Assembly: GCF_000719775.1 (NCBI RefSeq) | Contig: NZ_JOHR01000021.1 | Location: 1 to 64,000 of the forward strand | Direction: 5' to 3' | Length of the DNA stretch: 64,000 nucleotides | Source of the DNA: Streptomyces sp. NRRL F-5135 | GTDB taxonomy: Bacteria > Actinomycetota > Actinomycetes > Streptomycetales > Streptomycetaceae | In this document: positions 44,905 to 54,054 of the stretch, in pieces | Position numbering within the stretch: the first letter of the stretch is position 1 | How the letters are laid out: each line of letters opens with the position of its first letter | Program-made: the position numbers and the translations under genes | The notes under the pieces: generated by a model | Database searches by the model: none | Seen by the model: the letters and a program-made list of their open reading frames with translations, nothing else | Told to the model about the DNA's origin: nothing

Positions 44905-45711
44905 ATGGAGACGCCCGACCACGAGACGCCCGATCACGCCGCCCCCTCCGCCGCCGACGCGGACCCCGCGGAATCCGCCGCCGCGTCCGCTTCCCGGCCC
45001 GATGACGTGCGACACACCGGGATCGCCGCCCAGGACTGGGCGACGGCCTCCGCGGAGCCCCAGTACCGCGCCGCGGTGGTGGACCTGCTCGGGGCGCTCG
45101 CCTACGGCGAGCTGGCGGCGTTCGAGCGCCTCGCCGAGGACGCCAAGCTCGCGCCGACCCTGGCCGACAAGGCCGCGCTGGCGAAGATGGCCACCGCGGA
45201 GTTCCACCACTTCGAGCAGTTGAGCGACCAGCTCCGGGCGATCGACGCGGAGCCGAACGGCGCGATGGAGCCGTTCGCCAAGGCGTTCGCCGACTTCCAC
45301 CGCCAGACCGCGCCCTCGGACTGGCTGGAGGGCCTGGTCAAGGCGTACGTCGGCGATTCGATCGCCAGCGACTTCTACCGGGAGGTGGCCGCCCGGCTCG
45401 ACAGTGACACCCGCGCGCTGGTGCTGGCCGTGCTCGACGACACCGGGCACGGCAACTTCGCCGTGGAGAAGGTACGGGCCGCGATCGAGGCGGAGCCCCG
45501 GGTGGGCGGCCGGCTCGCGCTCTGGGCGCGACGGCTGATGGGCGAGGCGCTCTCGCAGGCGCAGCGCGTGGCCGCGGAGCGCGACGCGCTGTCCACGATG
45601 CTGGTGGGCGGGGTGGCGGACGGCTTCGATCTCGCGGAGGTCGGCCGGATGTTCTCCCGGATCACCGAGGCCCACACCAAGCGGATGGCGGCGCTGGGCC
45701 TGGCGGCCTGA
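44905..45711 (+). CDS. Ferritin-like fold protein (MiaE-like)
   Basis: The 268-residue helical protein has the ferritin-like pattern with metal-ligand candidates (AYGELAAFERLAEDA; ATAEFHHFEQLSDQL; HGNFAVEKVRAAIE). Actinobacterial relatives are often labelled tRNA-(ms2io6A37) hydroxylase (MiaE)-like, but activity is unproven. The ATG at 44905 has no Shine-Dalgarno, while CTATTCT lies 14 bases upstream, so it may be leaderless. It is divergent from the helicase. Confidence 0.72.
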   Translation: METPDHETPDHAAPSAADADPAESAAASASRPDDVRHTGIAAQDWATASAEPQYRAAVVDLLGALAYGELAAFERLAEDAKLAPTLADKAALAKMATAEFHHFEQLSDQLRAIDAEPNGAMEPFAKAFADFHRQTAPSDWLEGLVKAYVGDSIASDFYREVAARLDSDTRALVLAVLDDTGHGNFAVEKVRAAIEAEPRVGGRLALWARRLMGEALSQAQRVAAERDALSTMLVGGVADGFDLAEVGRMFSRITEAHTKRMAALGLAA

Positions 45712-45880
45712 CCCGGGCGGACTGCGGACCGGGGCGGACCGGCGTCCCGCCCGCGCCCGTGCGGGGCTCCGCGCACCCTTCGCTCCCGCGCCGCCTTCGG
45801 GCCGGGACCGGCTTCGCGGCGCCGGGCTCCGAAGCGCCGGGCTCCGAGGCACCGCGCGGCCTTCGGGCAGGCCGTCGCCG

Positions 45881-46150
45881 TCAGGAAGGCATGACCTGCC
45901 GCAGCCGACGGCTCGTGGGCCGGATCAGCAGCGACAGCAGCACCGCACCCACCAGCAGGGCGCCGGCGAGCGTGGCGAGCACATGCCCGGCGCCGAGCGC
46001 CATATGGGTCAGATACGCCCCGAAGAGGGAGCCGAGCGGGCCCGCGGTGAACACCGTGCGGTGAGAGGGGAGCCGGTGGGGCAGGAGGCGGGCCGCGGCC
46101 CAGGAGAGACCGAGTCCGAACAGGACCGCTCCGAGGACTTCCCAGATCAC
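45881..46150 (-). CDS. Small integral membrane protein
   Basis: The 89-residue protein has three hydrophobic stretches (LGAVLFGLGLSWAAARL; GSLFGAYLTHMALGAGHV; LAGALLVGAVLLSLLI). Basic residues between and after the helices fit the positive-inside rule. The GTG start follows GAGGTGATC. No family function is known. It stands alone, with a terminator-bearing gap beyond. Confidence 0.65.
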   Translation of the reverse strand: MIWEVLGAVLFGLGLSWAAARLLPHRLPSHRTVFTAGPLGSLFGAYLTHMALGAGHVLATLAGALLVGAVLLSLLIRPTSRRLRQVMPS

Positions 46151-46282
46151 CGTTGATCACCTCATGACGCCGGGTGGGCTTGCCGGTACGGGCTTTTGTG
46201 AAGCCCAGCACGTCACTACCCGTGGCGCGGCGCGGGCAACCCTCGTACGGCCGTCCGCCGCACGCCGTCCGCCGCACGCGAA

Positions 46283-46319
46283 GGGACGGCCCGGCGGGGG
46301 TCTCCCGCCGGGCCGTCCC
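46283..46319 (-). terminator. Terminator after the DUF3107 gene
   Basis: A perfect 16-bp stem (46283-46298 with 46304-46319) and a 5-base loop lie about 55 bases beyond the DUF3107 stop. Confidence 0.85.
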
Positions 46320-46374
46320 GGAAATGCCGTGCCCGGACGCGGGCACCGGTGCCGGCGACAGCCGGCGGCGTGGC

Positions 46375-46602
46375 CTACAGCGCGCCGAAGCCGACCCGCC
46401 GTGTCGTCTGCTCACCGATCTCCACATAGGCGAGCCGCTCGGCCGGTACGAGGACCTTGCGGCCCTTCTCGTCCGTCAGGCTGAGCAGCTGCGCCTTGCC
46501 GGCCAGCGCGTCGCCCACGGCACGCTCGACCTCCTCGGCGGACTGCCCGCTCTCCAGAACGATCTCCCGGGGCGCGTGCTGCACGCCGATCTTGACCTCC
46601 AC
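46375..46602 (-). CDS. DUF3107 small protein
   Basis: The 75-residue protein (EVKIGVQHAPREIVLESGQS and then a helix and VPAERLAYVEIGE) fits the actinobacterial DUF3107 family. It probably has an alpha/beta compact fold. The GTG start follows GGAGGGACATAGCC. Function is unknown; it follows the TetR gene on the same strand after about 160 bases, as in other actinobacteria. Confidence 0.82.
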   Translation of the reverse strand: MEVKIGVQHAPREIVLESGQSAEEVERAVGDALAGKAQLLSLTDEKGRKVLVPAERLAYVEIGEQTTRRVGFGAL

Positions 46603-46766
46603 GGCTATGTCCCTCCGAACGGTCAGTGCGGTGCGCGGTCAGCCGCGCGGTACCCAGCACACATTAGCCGGGCGCGGCCCCGGGCAAGACGCCCAGGTGA
46701 ACGCCCGCAGCGAACACGCGGGACGCCCCGTGCCGTGACACGCGTGGGCGGACGGGGCGAGCCCGT

Positions 46767-47408
46767 TCAGTGCGGCTCGCCGCCGTGCAGCGGGAAGCCC
46801 GCGATACCGCGCCATGCCAGCGAGGTCAGCAGGCCGACGGCCCGCTCGCGGGGGATGCCCGACCCGCTGGAGAGCCAGTACCGGGCCACCACCTGGGAGA
46901 CCCCGCCGAGGCCGACGGCCAGCAGCATGGACTCCTCCGTGGACAGGCCCGTGTCCTCGGCGATCACGTCGGAGATGGCCTCGGCGCACTGGAGGGAGAC
47001 CCGGTCCACCCGTTCCCGTACGGCGGGCTCGTTCGTCAGGTCCGACTCGAACACGAGCCGGAACGCGCCGCCCTCGTCCTCCACGTACGCGAAGTACGCG
47101 TCCATCGTCGCCTCGACGCGCTGCTTGTTGTCCGTCGTGGACGCGAGGGCGGTACGGACCGCCTGGAACAGTGCCTCGCAGTGCTGGTCGAGCAGGGCGA
47201 GGTACAGCTCGAGCTTGCCGGGGAAGTGCTGGTAGAGCACGGGCTTGCTGACGCCGGCCCGCTCGGCGATGTCGTCCATCGCGGCGGCGTGGTACCCCTG
47301 CGCGACGAACACTTCCTGAGCCGCGCCCAGCAGCTGGTTACGTCGGGCGCGACGCGGCAGTCGCGTGCCCCGCGGGCGCGCTGCCTCGGTCTGCTCTATG
47401 GCTGTCAC
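46767..47408 (-). CDS. TetR-family transcriptional regulator
   Basis: The 213-residue protein has an N-terminal TetR helix-turn-helix (MDDIAERAGVSKPVLYQHFP, about residues 45-65) and a C-terminal ligand domain (YVEDEGGAFRLVFESDLTNE). It should act as a dimeric repressor or activator. The GTG at 47408 has GGGAGGC upstream. The adjacent DUF3107 gene is a possible partner but not an evident efflux target. The effector is unknown. Confidence 0.87.
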   Translation of the reverse strand: MTAIEQTEAARPRGTRLPRRARRNQLLGAAQEVFVAQGYHAAAMDDIAERAGVSKPVLYQHFPGKLELYLALLDQHCEALFQAVRTALASTTDNKQRVEATMDAYFAYVEDEGGAFRLVFESDLTNEPAVRERVDRVSLQCAEAISDVIAEDTGLSTEESMLLAVGLGGVSQVVARYWLSSGSGIPRERAVGLLTSLAWRGIAGFPLHGGEPH

Positions 47409-47701
47409 GCCGCCTCCCAAATGTCGATCCGTGCGCGCTGTGCGCAGCCAGGCCATCGTACTTTTGGGTAACGGGGGCGCGCGTGGTGAGGGCGCACAAT
47501 TTCACACAGTGGCCGACGCACCGGCGGCAGGGCCCGGGCGGGCGGCGACGGGGCCCGAGCCGGTCGAGGGGCCCGGCCCCGCCCGGGGGCCGGAGCCGTG
47601 GGGCCGGAGCCGTGGGGCCGGAGCCGGTCCGGGGTGTCCGGTGCGGTGTCCGCTCGCCCGTGCCGGGCCCTGCCGCGCCCGACGGCGCGCACCGGCCGGC
47701 C

Positions 47702-47962
47702 TCAGCGGTACGCGTCCTCGTCCTCGTCCGCCCCGACGGCCCGCGCCTGCTCCACCGCGTCCGCCTCGTTCGCCGTCGACGGGTCGATGCGGGTCAGGGA
47801 TTCCTCTTCGGTGTCCCGTACCGCCGTGCGCTGCTCCATCGCGTCCGCCTCCGGCACCTCGGCCGACAGTTCGGCCTGCTCGGCGGGGCGGTCGTTCGCG
47901 TCGGGGTTCTCGGTGTACTCGAAGTCCTCGGGGGGCCGGGAATCCGTGGGGTCGACCGACAT
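47702..47962 (-). CDS. Small acidic hypothetical protein
   Basis: The 86-residue protein is rich in Asp, Glu and Ala with DEDEDAYR at its end and probably disordered. The GAGAGGG before its ATG and codon bias support a real gene. The 5' region is an unusual purine-only run on the mRNA (see the repeat at 47970-48020). I do not recognise a function. It is cytoplasmic. Confidence 0.6.
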   Translation of the reverse strand: MSVDPTDSRPPEDFEYTENPDANDRPAEQAELSAEVPEADAMEQRTAVRDTEEESLTRIDPSTANEADAVEQARAVGADEDEDAYR

Positions 47963-47969
47963 GCAGTGC

Positions 47970-48020
47970 CCTCTCTCTCGCTCTCGTGTCTCTCGTCTCT
48001 TCTCTCGCGCCTCTCCTCCG
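47970..48020. repeat. Polypyrimidine CT tract (purine-rich leader)
   Basis: A 50-base stretch is almost purely C/T with CTCTCT and CTCTCG units, interrupted by a few G. On the minus strand it forms the GAGAGA-rich leader of the small acidic protein gene, which can slip or form unusual DNA. Confidence 0.7.
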
Positions 48021-48131
48021 GCGTCTGCCCGTCTTTCGAGCCTAGAAGTCCTGGTTCGCGTACGCCAGGCGGCTCGGACCTGTGACGGCGACCACATGGG
48101 AAGGGGTGTGATCGTCTCGTAACATTGCCGC

Positions 48132-49091
48132 ATGTCCTCGACCGAGCTGCCCGAATCCGTCGCCGCCGCCGTGGACCCCCGGGTCAGTCCCGTACGGGTG
48201 GCGCAGGGGGAGACGCTGCGGTCCGTGGTGCTGCCCGGGCTCACGCTGGCAGTCCGGTCGCGGTCCGCGACCGCGGAGGGCGCGCCGCCCGCGCTGTACG
48301 TGCACGGGCTGGGCGGGTCGTCGCAGAACTGGTCCGCGCTGATGCCGCTCCTCGCGGACCGGGTGGACGGGGAGGCCGTCGACCTGCCCGGGTTCGGGGA
48401 CTCACCGCCGCCCGACGACGGCGACTACTCCGTGACCGGGCACGCCCGTGCCGTGATCCGGCTGCTCGACGCCGGCGGGCGCGGGCCCGTGCACCTCTTC
48501 GGCAATTCCCTCGGCGGTTCGGTCGCCACCTGCGTCGCGGCGGCGCGGCCCGACCTCGTGCGCACACTCACCCTGGTCTCGCCCGCGCTGCCGGAGATCC
48601 GCGTGCAGCGCACGGCCTGGCCCACGGCGCTGATGGCGGTGCCCGGGATGACCGGCCTGCTCGGGCGCCTCAGCCGCGACTGGACGGCGGAGCAGCGCAC
48701 GCGCGGGATACTGGCGCTCTGTTACGGCGACCCCTCCCTCGTCTCCGAGGAGGAACTCGGGCACGCGGTACGAGAGATGGAGCGCCGGCTTCAACTGCCC
48801 TACTTCTGGGACGCGATGACACGCTCGACGCGCGGTATCGTCAACGCGTACACGCTGGGCGGTCAGCACGGGCTGTGGCGGCGTGCCGAGCGGGTGCTGG
48901 CACCCACGCTGCTGGTGTACGGCGGGCGGGACCAGCTCGTCGCGTACCGTATGGCCCGCAAGGCGTCGGCCGCGTTCCGCGATTCCCGGCTGCTGACTCT
49001 CCCGGACGCGGGGCACGTCGCCATGATGGAGTACCCACGGGAGGTCGCGCGGGCCTGCCGGGAACTCATCGACGACTACGACAGGAGCTGA
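48132..49091 (+). CDS. Alpha/beta hydrolase
   Basis: The 319-residue protein has the alpha/beta hydrolase fold: oxyanion loop YVHGLGGSSQNW, nucleophile in LFGNSLGGSVA, acid in VYGGRDQLV and histidine in PDAGHVAMME. No signal peptide is seen, so it should be cytoplasmic. The substrate is unknown. The start ATG at 48132 lacks a clear Shine-Dalgarno. It probably forms one unit with the DUF3152 gene that starts 8 bases after its stop. Confidence 0.85.
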   Translation: MSSTELPESVAAAVDPRVSPVRVAQGETLRSVVLPGLTLAVRSRSATAEGAPPALYVHGLGGSSQNWSALMPLLADRVDGEAVDLPGFGDSPPPDDGDYSVTGHARAVIRLLDAGGRGPVHLFGNSLGGSVATCVAAARPDLVRTLTLVSPALPEIRVQRTAWPTALMAVPGMTGLLGRLSRDWTAEQRTRGILALCYGDPSLVSEEELGHAVREMERRLQLPYFWDAMTRSTRGIVNAYTLGGQHGLWRRAERVLAPTLLVYGGRDQLVAYRMARKASAAFRDSRLLTLPDAGHVAMMEYPREVARACRELIDDYDRS

Positions 49092-49099
49092 TCCGGCGC

Positions 49100-50593
49100 G
49101 TGGGACGACACAGCCGTAAGAGCTCCGCACCCGAGGGCGCGGCCGGCCCCCCGGCCGACGGACGCCCGCCCGATCCGGCGGCGCCCGGCAGCGGACGGCG
49201 CCGGCGCTTCAGAGGCGGGCCGGCGGCGGCGCCACGGGCAGCGGGGCCGGGTGACACCGCCGTACGCGACATCCCGGCCGGTGGCCCGCCCGTACGCGAC
49301 ACCCCCGCTCACGGCACTCCCGCCCACGGCGTCCCGCAGGTGCGCGGGGGCCACCCCGAGCAGCGGGAGCGGGGCGGCGGCTGGGGCTCCGCGCAGACCC
49401 GGGAGCAGCCCGGGGAGCCCCGGATCCGGGAGCAGGCCCGGGAGCGCCACGACGGCCCGCAGGGGGCCGCCCGGCGTCCGTCCGGTCCCGGCGGCACGGC
49501 CGCACCGGCCCGTGAAACGCGTCCCCCCGGACCGCGTCCTGCCGGACCGGGGCCCTCGGAAGCCTCTCCCTCCGACACCGGCGCCCCCCTGATACCGGGG
49601 CCGCGCCGGGAGTTCGTCGACGCGTTCGACTCCGACGCCTTCGGCGCACCGTCCCCGCGCGCCCTCTCCCGGGAGACCGCTCCTGCGGACTTCTCCCCGC
49701 CCGGCGGCGCCGCGGGCCGGGAGAACGCCGAACAGGACGACGACGCCACGAGCGGCAAGGGCGGCAAGGGCGGCAAGGGCCTCACGTACACAGGGGTGGT
49801 GGCCGCCGCCGTCACCACCGTCCTCGCGGTGGTCGTGGCCGGACAGGTCGCGGACGGCGGCGGGGACCCGCGCGGTGCGCGGGCGGCCGGGGACGCCGGC
49901 CGCGGCGGTGCGGGCGAGGACGCTTCCCGCTCGGACGGCCGTGGCGCGCCCGACGGGCAGACCGGCCGGCGGACCGCCGTACAGGCCCCGCCCGGCTACG
50001 CCGAGTTGATGGCGCGCCAGTTCCCGGCGGCGGCCGTGGCGAACGGCACCGGGGAGTTCGCCGCCGTACCCGGGTTCGCCGAGGCCCCCGGCAAGGGGCG
50101 GAAGGTCCGCTACCGCGTGGACGTCGAGAAGGGGCTCGACCTGGACGCCGAGCTGTTCGCGGACGCCGTGCAGAAGACGCTGAACGACGACCGGAGCTGG
50201 GCGCACAACGGCGCCATGACCTTCGAACGGATCTCCAGCGGTGAGCCCGACTTCGTGATCACGCTCGCCGGCCCGAAGACGACGGGCGTCTGGTGCGCCA
50301 AGTCCGGCCTGGACACGACCGTCGACAACGTCTCCTGCGACTCCGCCGCCACCGAACGCGTGATGATCAACGCCTTCCGCTGGGCACGGGGCGCGGAGAC
50401 CTTCGGCGCCAAGGCGATGTTCCCCTACCGGCAGATGCTCATCAACCACGAGGTGGGCCACCGGCTCGGGCACAACCATGTGAACTGCCGCACGCCCGGT
50501 GAACTCGCCCCGGTGATGCAGCAGCAGACCAAGTCGCTGGACATCGACGGGATCGAGTGCAAGCCCAATCCATGGGTCTATCCCGAGGGGTGA
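49100..50593 (+). CDS. DUF3152 protein with metzincin-like zinc motif
   Basis: The 497-residue protein has a long Pro/Gly/Arg-rich cytoplasmic N-terminus (about 1-230), one membrane helix (VVAAAVTTVLAVVVAGQVA) and an extracytoplasmic DUF3152 domain. The domain contains HEVGHRLGHNH (H450, E451, H454, G457, H460), which fits the metzincin consensus HExxHxxGxxH, and six cysteine/aromatic positions that may form disulfides. A zinc metalloprotease role is inferred. GTG at 49100 has AGGAG 13 bases upstream and follows the hydrolase stop closely. Confidence 0.78.
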   Translation: MGRHSRKSSAPEGAAGPPADGRPPDPAAPGSGRRRRFRGGPAAAPRAAGPGDTAVRDIPAGGPPVRDTPAHGTPAHGVPQVRGGHPEQRERGGGWGSAQTREQPGEPRIREQARERHDGPQGAARRPSGPGGTAAPARETRPPGPRPAGPGPSEASPSDTGAPLIPGPRREFVDAFDSDAFGAPSPRALSRETAPADFSPPGGAAGRENAEQDDDATSGKGGKGGKGLTYTGVVAAAVTTVLAVVVAGQVADGGGDPRGARAAGDAGRGGAGEDASRSDGRGAPDGQTGRRTAVQAPPGYAELMARQFPAAAVANGTGEFAAVPGFAEAPGKGRKVRYRVDVEKGLDLDAELFADAVQKTLNDDRSWAHNGAMTFERISSGEPDFVITLAGPKTTGVWCAKSGLDTTVDNVSCDSAATERVMINAFRWARGAETFGAKAMFPYRQMLINHEVGHRLGHNHVNCRTPGELAPVMQQQTKSLDIDGIECKPNPWVYPEG

Positions 50594-50613
50594 GACGTGC
50601 GTCTCACGATGCG

Positions 50614-50642
50614 TTGACATCGGCGACCCGGTCGTCCATATT
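50614..50642 (+). promoter_or_regulatory. Consensus sigma-70 promoter for the leader ORF/ABC operon
   Basis: TTGACA (50614-50619) and CATATT (50637-50642) with 17-base spacing make a near-consensus HrdB-type promoter. The expected start site about seven bases after the -10 falls on the ATG at 50650, so the first ORF would be leaderless. Confidence 0.8.
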
Positions 50643-50649
50643 TCTCGTC

Positions 50650-50751
50650 ATGTCCACGCGCCGCGCCGTACTTCCCGGCCACACCTTCCTGATCGAGCTG
50701 ACGCTCATCGGTGTGACCGCGCTGTGCGTGGCCGATATTCACTGTCGCTGA
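50650..50751 (+). CDS. Leaderless 33-residue upstream ORF (putative leader peptide)
   Basis: The ORF encodes MSTRRAVLPGHTFLIELTLI and then GVTALCVADIHCR. It begins at the predicted transcription start and has no ribosome site, typical of leaderless mRNA. Streptomyces carries many such short Cys-ending leader peptides upstream of transport or sulfur genes. The two cysteines near the end suggest attenuation by cysteine, and about 380 bases follow before the substrate-binding protein. Role inferred; could also be a chance ORF. Confidence 0.55.
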   Translation: MSTRRAVLPGHTFLIELTLIGVTALCVADIHCR

Positions 50752-51130
50752 TCCCGCCGCCGGCCTCGCGTCCGGCAACCGGCCCCCGTCCCTGTTCCGG
50801 GGCGTGACGGCCTCCCCCTCCCGTGATGTCACCGGCCTGTCGGCCCCGGGTGCCCGAGTGCCGGGCGCTCCGGTATGCCGCGACGCGGCCGGTGCGCTCG
50901 GGGCGCGGTGACCGTACGCGCGGTTGACGGCACGTGTGACCGGCCGAACGCGGGGCGACCACAGTGGCGGTCGTAGGCGTGGCAGGCGTACGTACGCGCC
51001 GCACCCCTCCGCGCGGCTGTCGCCGTCATCGCGGTCTTCCCACGCTCCACCGGAACCCGTAAGCCTTGTCCCGCGTTTTCCGGCGTTTCCCTGAATCCAG
51101 CTCCCCCAGCCATCGAGAGGCCACCTTCCC
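50752..51130. other. Leader between the short ORF and the transporter operon
   Basis: This 379-base stretch holds no supported gene. It is GC-rich with repeated GCGCGG/CCGCGC-type pairing potential and could fold into a long leader. A second TTGACG at 50924 has no convincing -10. It is the likely site of any attenuation of the ABC genes. Confidence 0.4.
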
Positions 51131-52855
51131 ATGCGTCAATCGTCCCGTACCTCCCGCCGCCTGGCCGCGGCAGCCGTCAGCCTGGTCGTGGCAGCGGGCG
51201 CCGCCGCCTGCGCGGGCCCCCAGGACAACGATGCCAAGGACGGCGGCGCCGACCAGGGCAAGCCGAAAAAGGGCGGCACGCTCTCGGTGCTGAACACCGA
51301 ACCGCAGAGCGACTTCGACCCGGCCCGCCTCTACACCTCGGGCGGCGGCAACGTCCCCTCGCTCGTCTTCCGCACGCTGACCACCCGCAACCGGGCCGAC
51401 GGCGCGGCCGGCACCAAGGTCGTCCCCGACCTCGCCACCGACACCGGGCGCCCCAACGCGGACGCCACGGAGTGGACGTACACCCTCAAGAAGGGGCTGA
51501 AGTTCGAGGACGGCACCCCCATCACCAGCGCCGACATCAAGTACGGCATCGAGCGCTCCTTCGCCGCCGAACTCTCCGGCGGCGCGCCCTACCTGCGCGA
51601 CTGGCTGATCGGCGGGGCCGACTACGAAGGGCCGTACAAGGACCCCAAGGGCCTCGACTCGATCGTCACGCCCGACGAGAGAACGATCGTCTTCAAGCTG
51701 AACAAGCCCGAGGGCGACTTCCCCTTCGTGGCCACGCAGACCCAGTTCGCGCCCGTGCCGAAGAAGAAGGACACGGGCGCCAAGTACGAGGAGCACCCCG
51801 TCTCCTCCGGCCCGTACCGCGTGGTGAAGAACGAGGGTGACGGCGTCCACCTGACCCTGGAGCGCAACCCGCACTGGTCCGAGGAGACCGACGACCAGCG
51901 CCACGCCTATCCCGACCGCATCGACGTCAAGGCAGGGCTGGACGCGGCCGTCATCAACCAGCGGCTGTCCACCAGCTCCGGTGCCGACGCCGCCGCCATC
52001 ACCACCGACACCAACCTCGGGCCCGCCGAACTCGCCCAGATCGGCGGCGACAAGGAACTCGCCGCGCGCGTGGGAACCGGTCACTTCGGCTACACCAACT
52101 ACCTCGCCTTCAACCCGAAGGTGAAGCCGTTCGACAACGCGAAGGTGCGCCAGGCGATCGCGTACGCCATCAACCGCACCAGCGTCATCAACGCGGCCGG
52201 CGGCTCCGCCCTGGCCGAGCCCGCGACCACGTTCCTGCCCGAACAGGAGGCGTTCGGCCACACGCCGTACGACCACTTCCCGGCCGGGAAGACCGGCAAC
52301 CCGGCCAAGGCCAGGGAACTGCTGAAGGAGGCGGGCTTCGACAAGGGCCTGACCATCTCGCTGACCCACTCCACGGTCCAGAACCGGGAGACCAGCCCCG
52401 AGGTGGCCACGGCCGTCCAGGAGGCGCTGAAGAAGGCCGGCATCACGGTCAAGCTGGTGGGCCTCGAGCAGAACGCGTTCAACGAGGCGCGCTGGAGCGG
52501 CAAGGACTCGCCCGGCTTCTACCTCTCCCGGTGGGGCGCGGACTGGCCGTCCGGCGGTCCGTTCCTGGCGCCGATCTTCGACGGCCGGCAGATCGTCGAG
52601 GACGGCTCCAACTTCAACCACGCGCTGCTGGACGACCCGGAGGTCAACAAGGAGATCGACGAGATCAACAAGCTGACCGACCTGGACGCGGCGGCGAAGC
52701 GCTGGGGCGCGCTCGACGCGAAGATCGGTGAGAAGGCCCTGGACGTGCCGCTGTTCCACCCGGTCTACAAGCGGCTGTACGGCAAGGACGTCAAGAACGT
52801 CGTGATCAGCGACTGGACCGGCGTCCTCGACATCTCGCAGGTCGCGGTCAAGTGA
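51131..52855 (+). CDS. ABC transporter substrate-binding lipoprotein (SBP family 5)
   Basis: The 574-residue protein has a lipoprotein signal with lipobox AAAC (C27) and the SBP_bac_5 fold typical of oligopeptide/dipeptide/nickel carriers: DFDPARLYTSGGGN, WTYTLKKGLKFEDGTP, YTNYLAFNPKVKPFDNAKVR. It should bind a peptide or related ligand outside the membrane and pass it to the permeases. The stop overlaps the next start (GTGA). The ligand is unknown. A weak GAGAGG site lies upstream of the ATG. Confidence 0.92.
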   Translation: MRQSSRTSRRLAAAAVSLVVAAGAAACAGPQDNDAKDGGADQGKPKKGGTLSVLNTEPQSDFDPARLYTSGGGNVPSLVFRTLTTRNRADGAAGTKVVPDLATDTGRPNADATEWTYTLKKGLKFEDGTPITSADIKYGIERSFAAELSGGAPYLRDWLIGGADYEGPYKDPKGLDSIVTPDERTIVFKLNKPEGDFPFVATQTQFAPVPKKKDTGAKYEEHPVSSGPYRVVKNEGDGVHLTLERNPHWSEETDDQRHAYPDRIDVKAGLDAAVINQRLSTSSGADAAAITTDTNLGPAELAQIGGDKELAARVGTGHFGYTNYLAFNPKVKPFDNAKVRQAIAYAINRTSVINAAGGSALAEPATTFLPEQEAFGHTPYDHFPAGKTGNPAKARELLKEAGFDKGLTISLTHSTVQNRETSPEVATAVQEALKKAGITVKLVGLEQNAFNEARWSGKDSPGFYLSRWGADWPSGGPFLAPIFDGRQIVEDGSNFNHALLDDPEVNKEIDEINKLTDLDAAAKRWGALDAKIGEKALDVPLFHPVYKRLYGKDVKNVVISDWTGVLDISQVAVK

Positions 52856-54054
52856 CGACGACTCCTGAACCACGGCTCGCCGCCGCGTCCCCGCCGGGCT
52901 CCGTGCCCGCCGGGGACGCGGCGGCCCCGGCGGCGGCCGCCTCGGGCGCCCGTCAGGTGTGGCGGCGGCTGCGGAGCAGGCCCTCGGCGGTCTGGTCCGC
53001 GGCCGTCCTCGGGCTGCTGGTGGTACTGGCGCTGGCCGCGCCGCTGCTGGCCGCCCTCGAGGGGCAGGACCCGGACACGTACCACGACGCGCTGGTGGAC
53101 TCGGCGCGCGGCGGTGTGCCCATCGGCCCGCTCGGCGGGGTGAGCGGTGACCACTGGCTGGGGGTCGAGCCGGGCACCGGCCGCGACCTGTTCGTCCGGC
53201 TGCTCTACGGGGCCCGGGTGTCGCTGCTGGTCGCGGTCGGGGCCACGGTGGTGCAGGTGGTCATCGGCGTCCTGGTCGGCCTCGCCGCCGGGCTCGGCAA
53301 CCGGCTGGTGGACTCCGTCCTCAGCCGGTTCACCGATGTGATGATCGCGCTGCCGATGCTCGTCCTGGCCATCGCGCTGACGGCCGTCGTGCCCGCCGGC
53401 TTCCCGCGCCCGGTGCTGCTCGTCCTGGTCATCGGCCTGCTCAACTGGGGCGGCACGTCCCGGATCGTCCGGGCGCAGACGCTGACCCTGAAACAGCTCG
53501 ACTTCGTGGCCGCGGCGCGGCTCGGCGGCTCGGGGCGGTGGCGGGTGGCGCGGCGCGAACTGCTGCCGTCGCTCGCCGCGCCCGTCATCACCTACGCGGC
53601 GATCCTGCTGCCGTCGAACATCGTGATCGAGGCGTCCCTGTCCTTCCTGGGCGTCGGGGTGAAACCGCCGACGCCGTCCTGGGGACAGATGCTGTCGACC
53701 GCGCAGGTCTGGTTCCGGGCCGACCCGATGTACGTGCTGCTGCCGGCCGGGCTGCTGTTCGTGACCGTCTTCGCCTTCACGGTGCTGGGGGACGCGGTGC
53801 GCACGGCGCTGGATCCGCGCGCGGCCGGACGGCTGGGGGTCGGACGGCGCGGGAAGCGCGGCCCGCGCGGCCCGCGCAAGGCCGTGGCGGCGACCGGCGC
53901 GGCGCCGGAGACGACGTCCGCGACGGCTCCGGCTCCGGATTCGACGCCGGGCTCGGTCCCGGCCCCGGTCTCCGGTTCCGCCGCGCCCCCGCCCGGACCC
54001 GGGCCGGCTTCCGCTCCCCCTCACCACGACGCTCCCGAGGACCCCGCTTCATGA
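52852..54054 (+). CDS. ABC transporter permease (DppC/OppC type)
   Basis: The 400-residue protein has an N-terminal extension, then the DppC-type membrane domain (about residues 45-310) with the EAA-like loop QLDFVAAARLGGSGRWRVAR that contacts the ATPases. Residues 320-400 are a charged then Pro/Ala/Ser-rich tail of unknown role, longer than in typical members. The GTG overlaps the SBP stop and its own stop overlaps the next start, so expression is coupled. It usually follows the DppB gene; here the order is inverted. Confidence 0.9.
   Translation: MTTTPEPRLAAASPPGSVPAGDAAAPAAAASGARQVWRRLRSRPSAVWSAAVLGLLVVLALAAPLLAALEGQDPDTYHDALVDSARGGVPIGPLGGVSGDHWLGVEPGTGRDLFVRLLYGARVSLLVAVGATVVQVVIGVLVGLAAGLGNRLVDSVLSRFTDVMIALPMLVLAIALTAVVPAGFPRPVLLVLVIGLLNWGGTSRIVRAQTLTLKQLDFVAAARLGGSGRWRVARRELLPSLAAPVITYAAILLPSNIVIEASLSFLGVGVKPPTPSWGQMLSTAQVWFRADPMYVLLPAGLLFVTVFAFTVLGDAVRTALDPRAAGRLGVGRRGKRGPRGPRKAVAATGAAPETTSATAPAPDSTPGSVPAPVSGSAAPPPGPGPASAPPHHDAPEDPAS

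Noticed and set aside
48125..49099. Upstream extension of the DUF3152 frame through the hydrolase gene
   Set aside because: It overlaps the hydrolase entirely in another frame and lacks protein-like composition; the GTG at 49100 is better.
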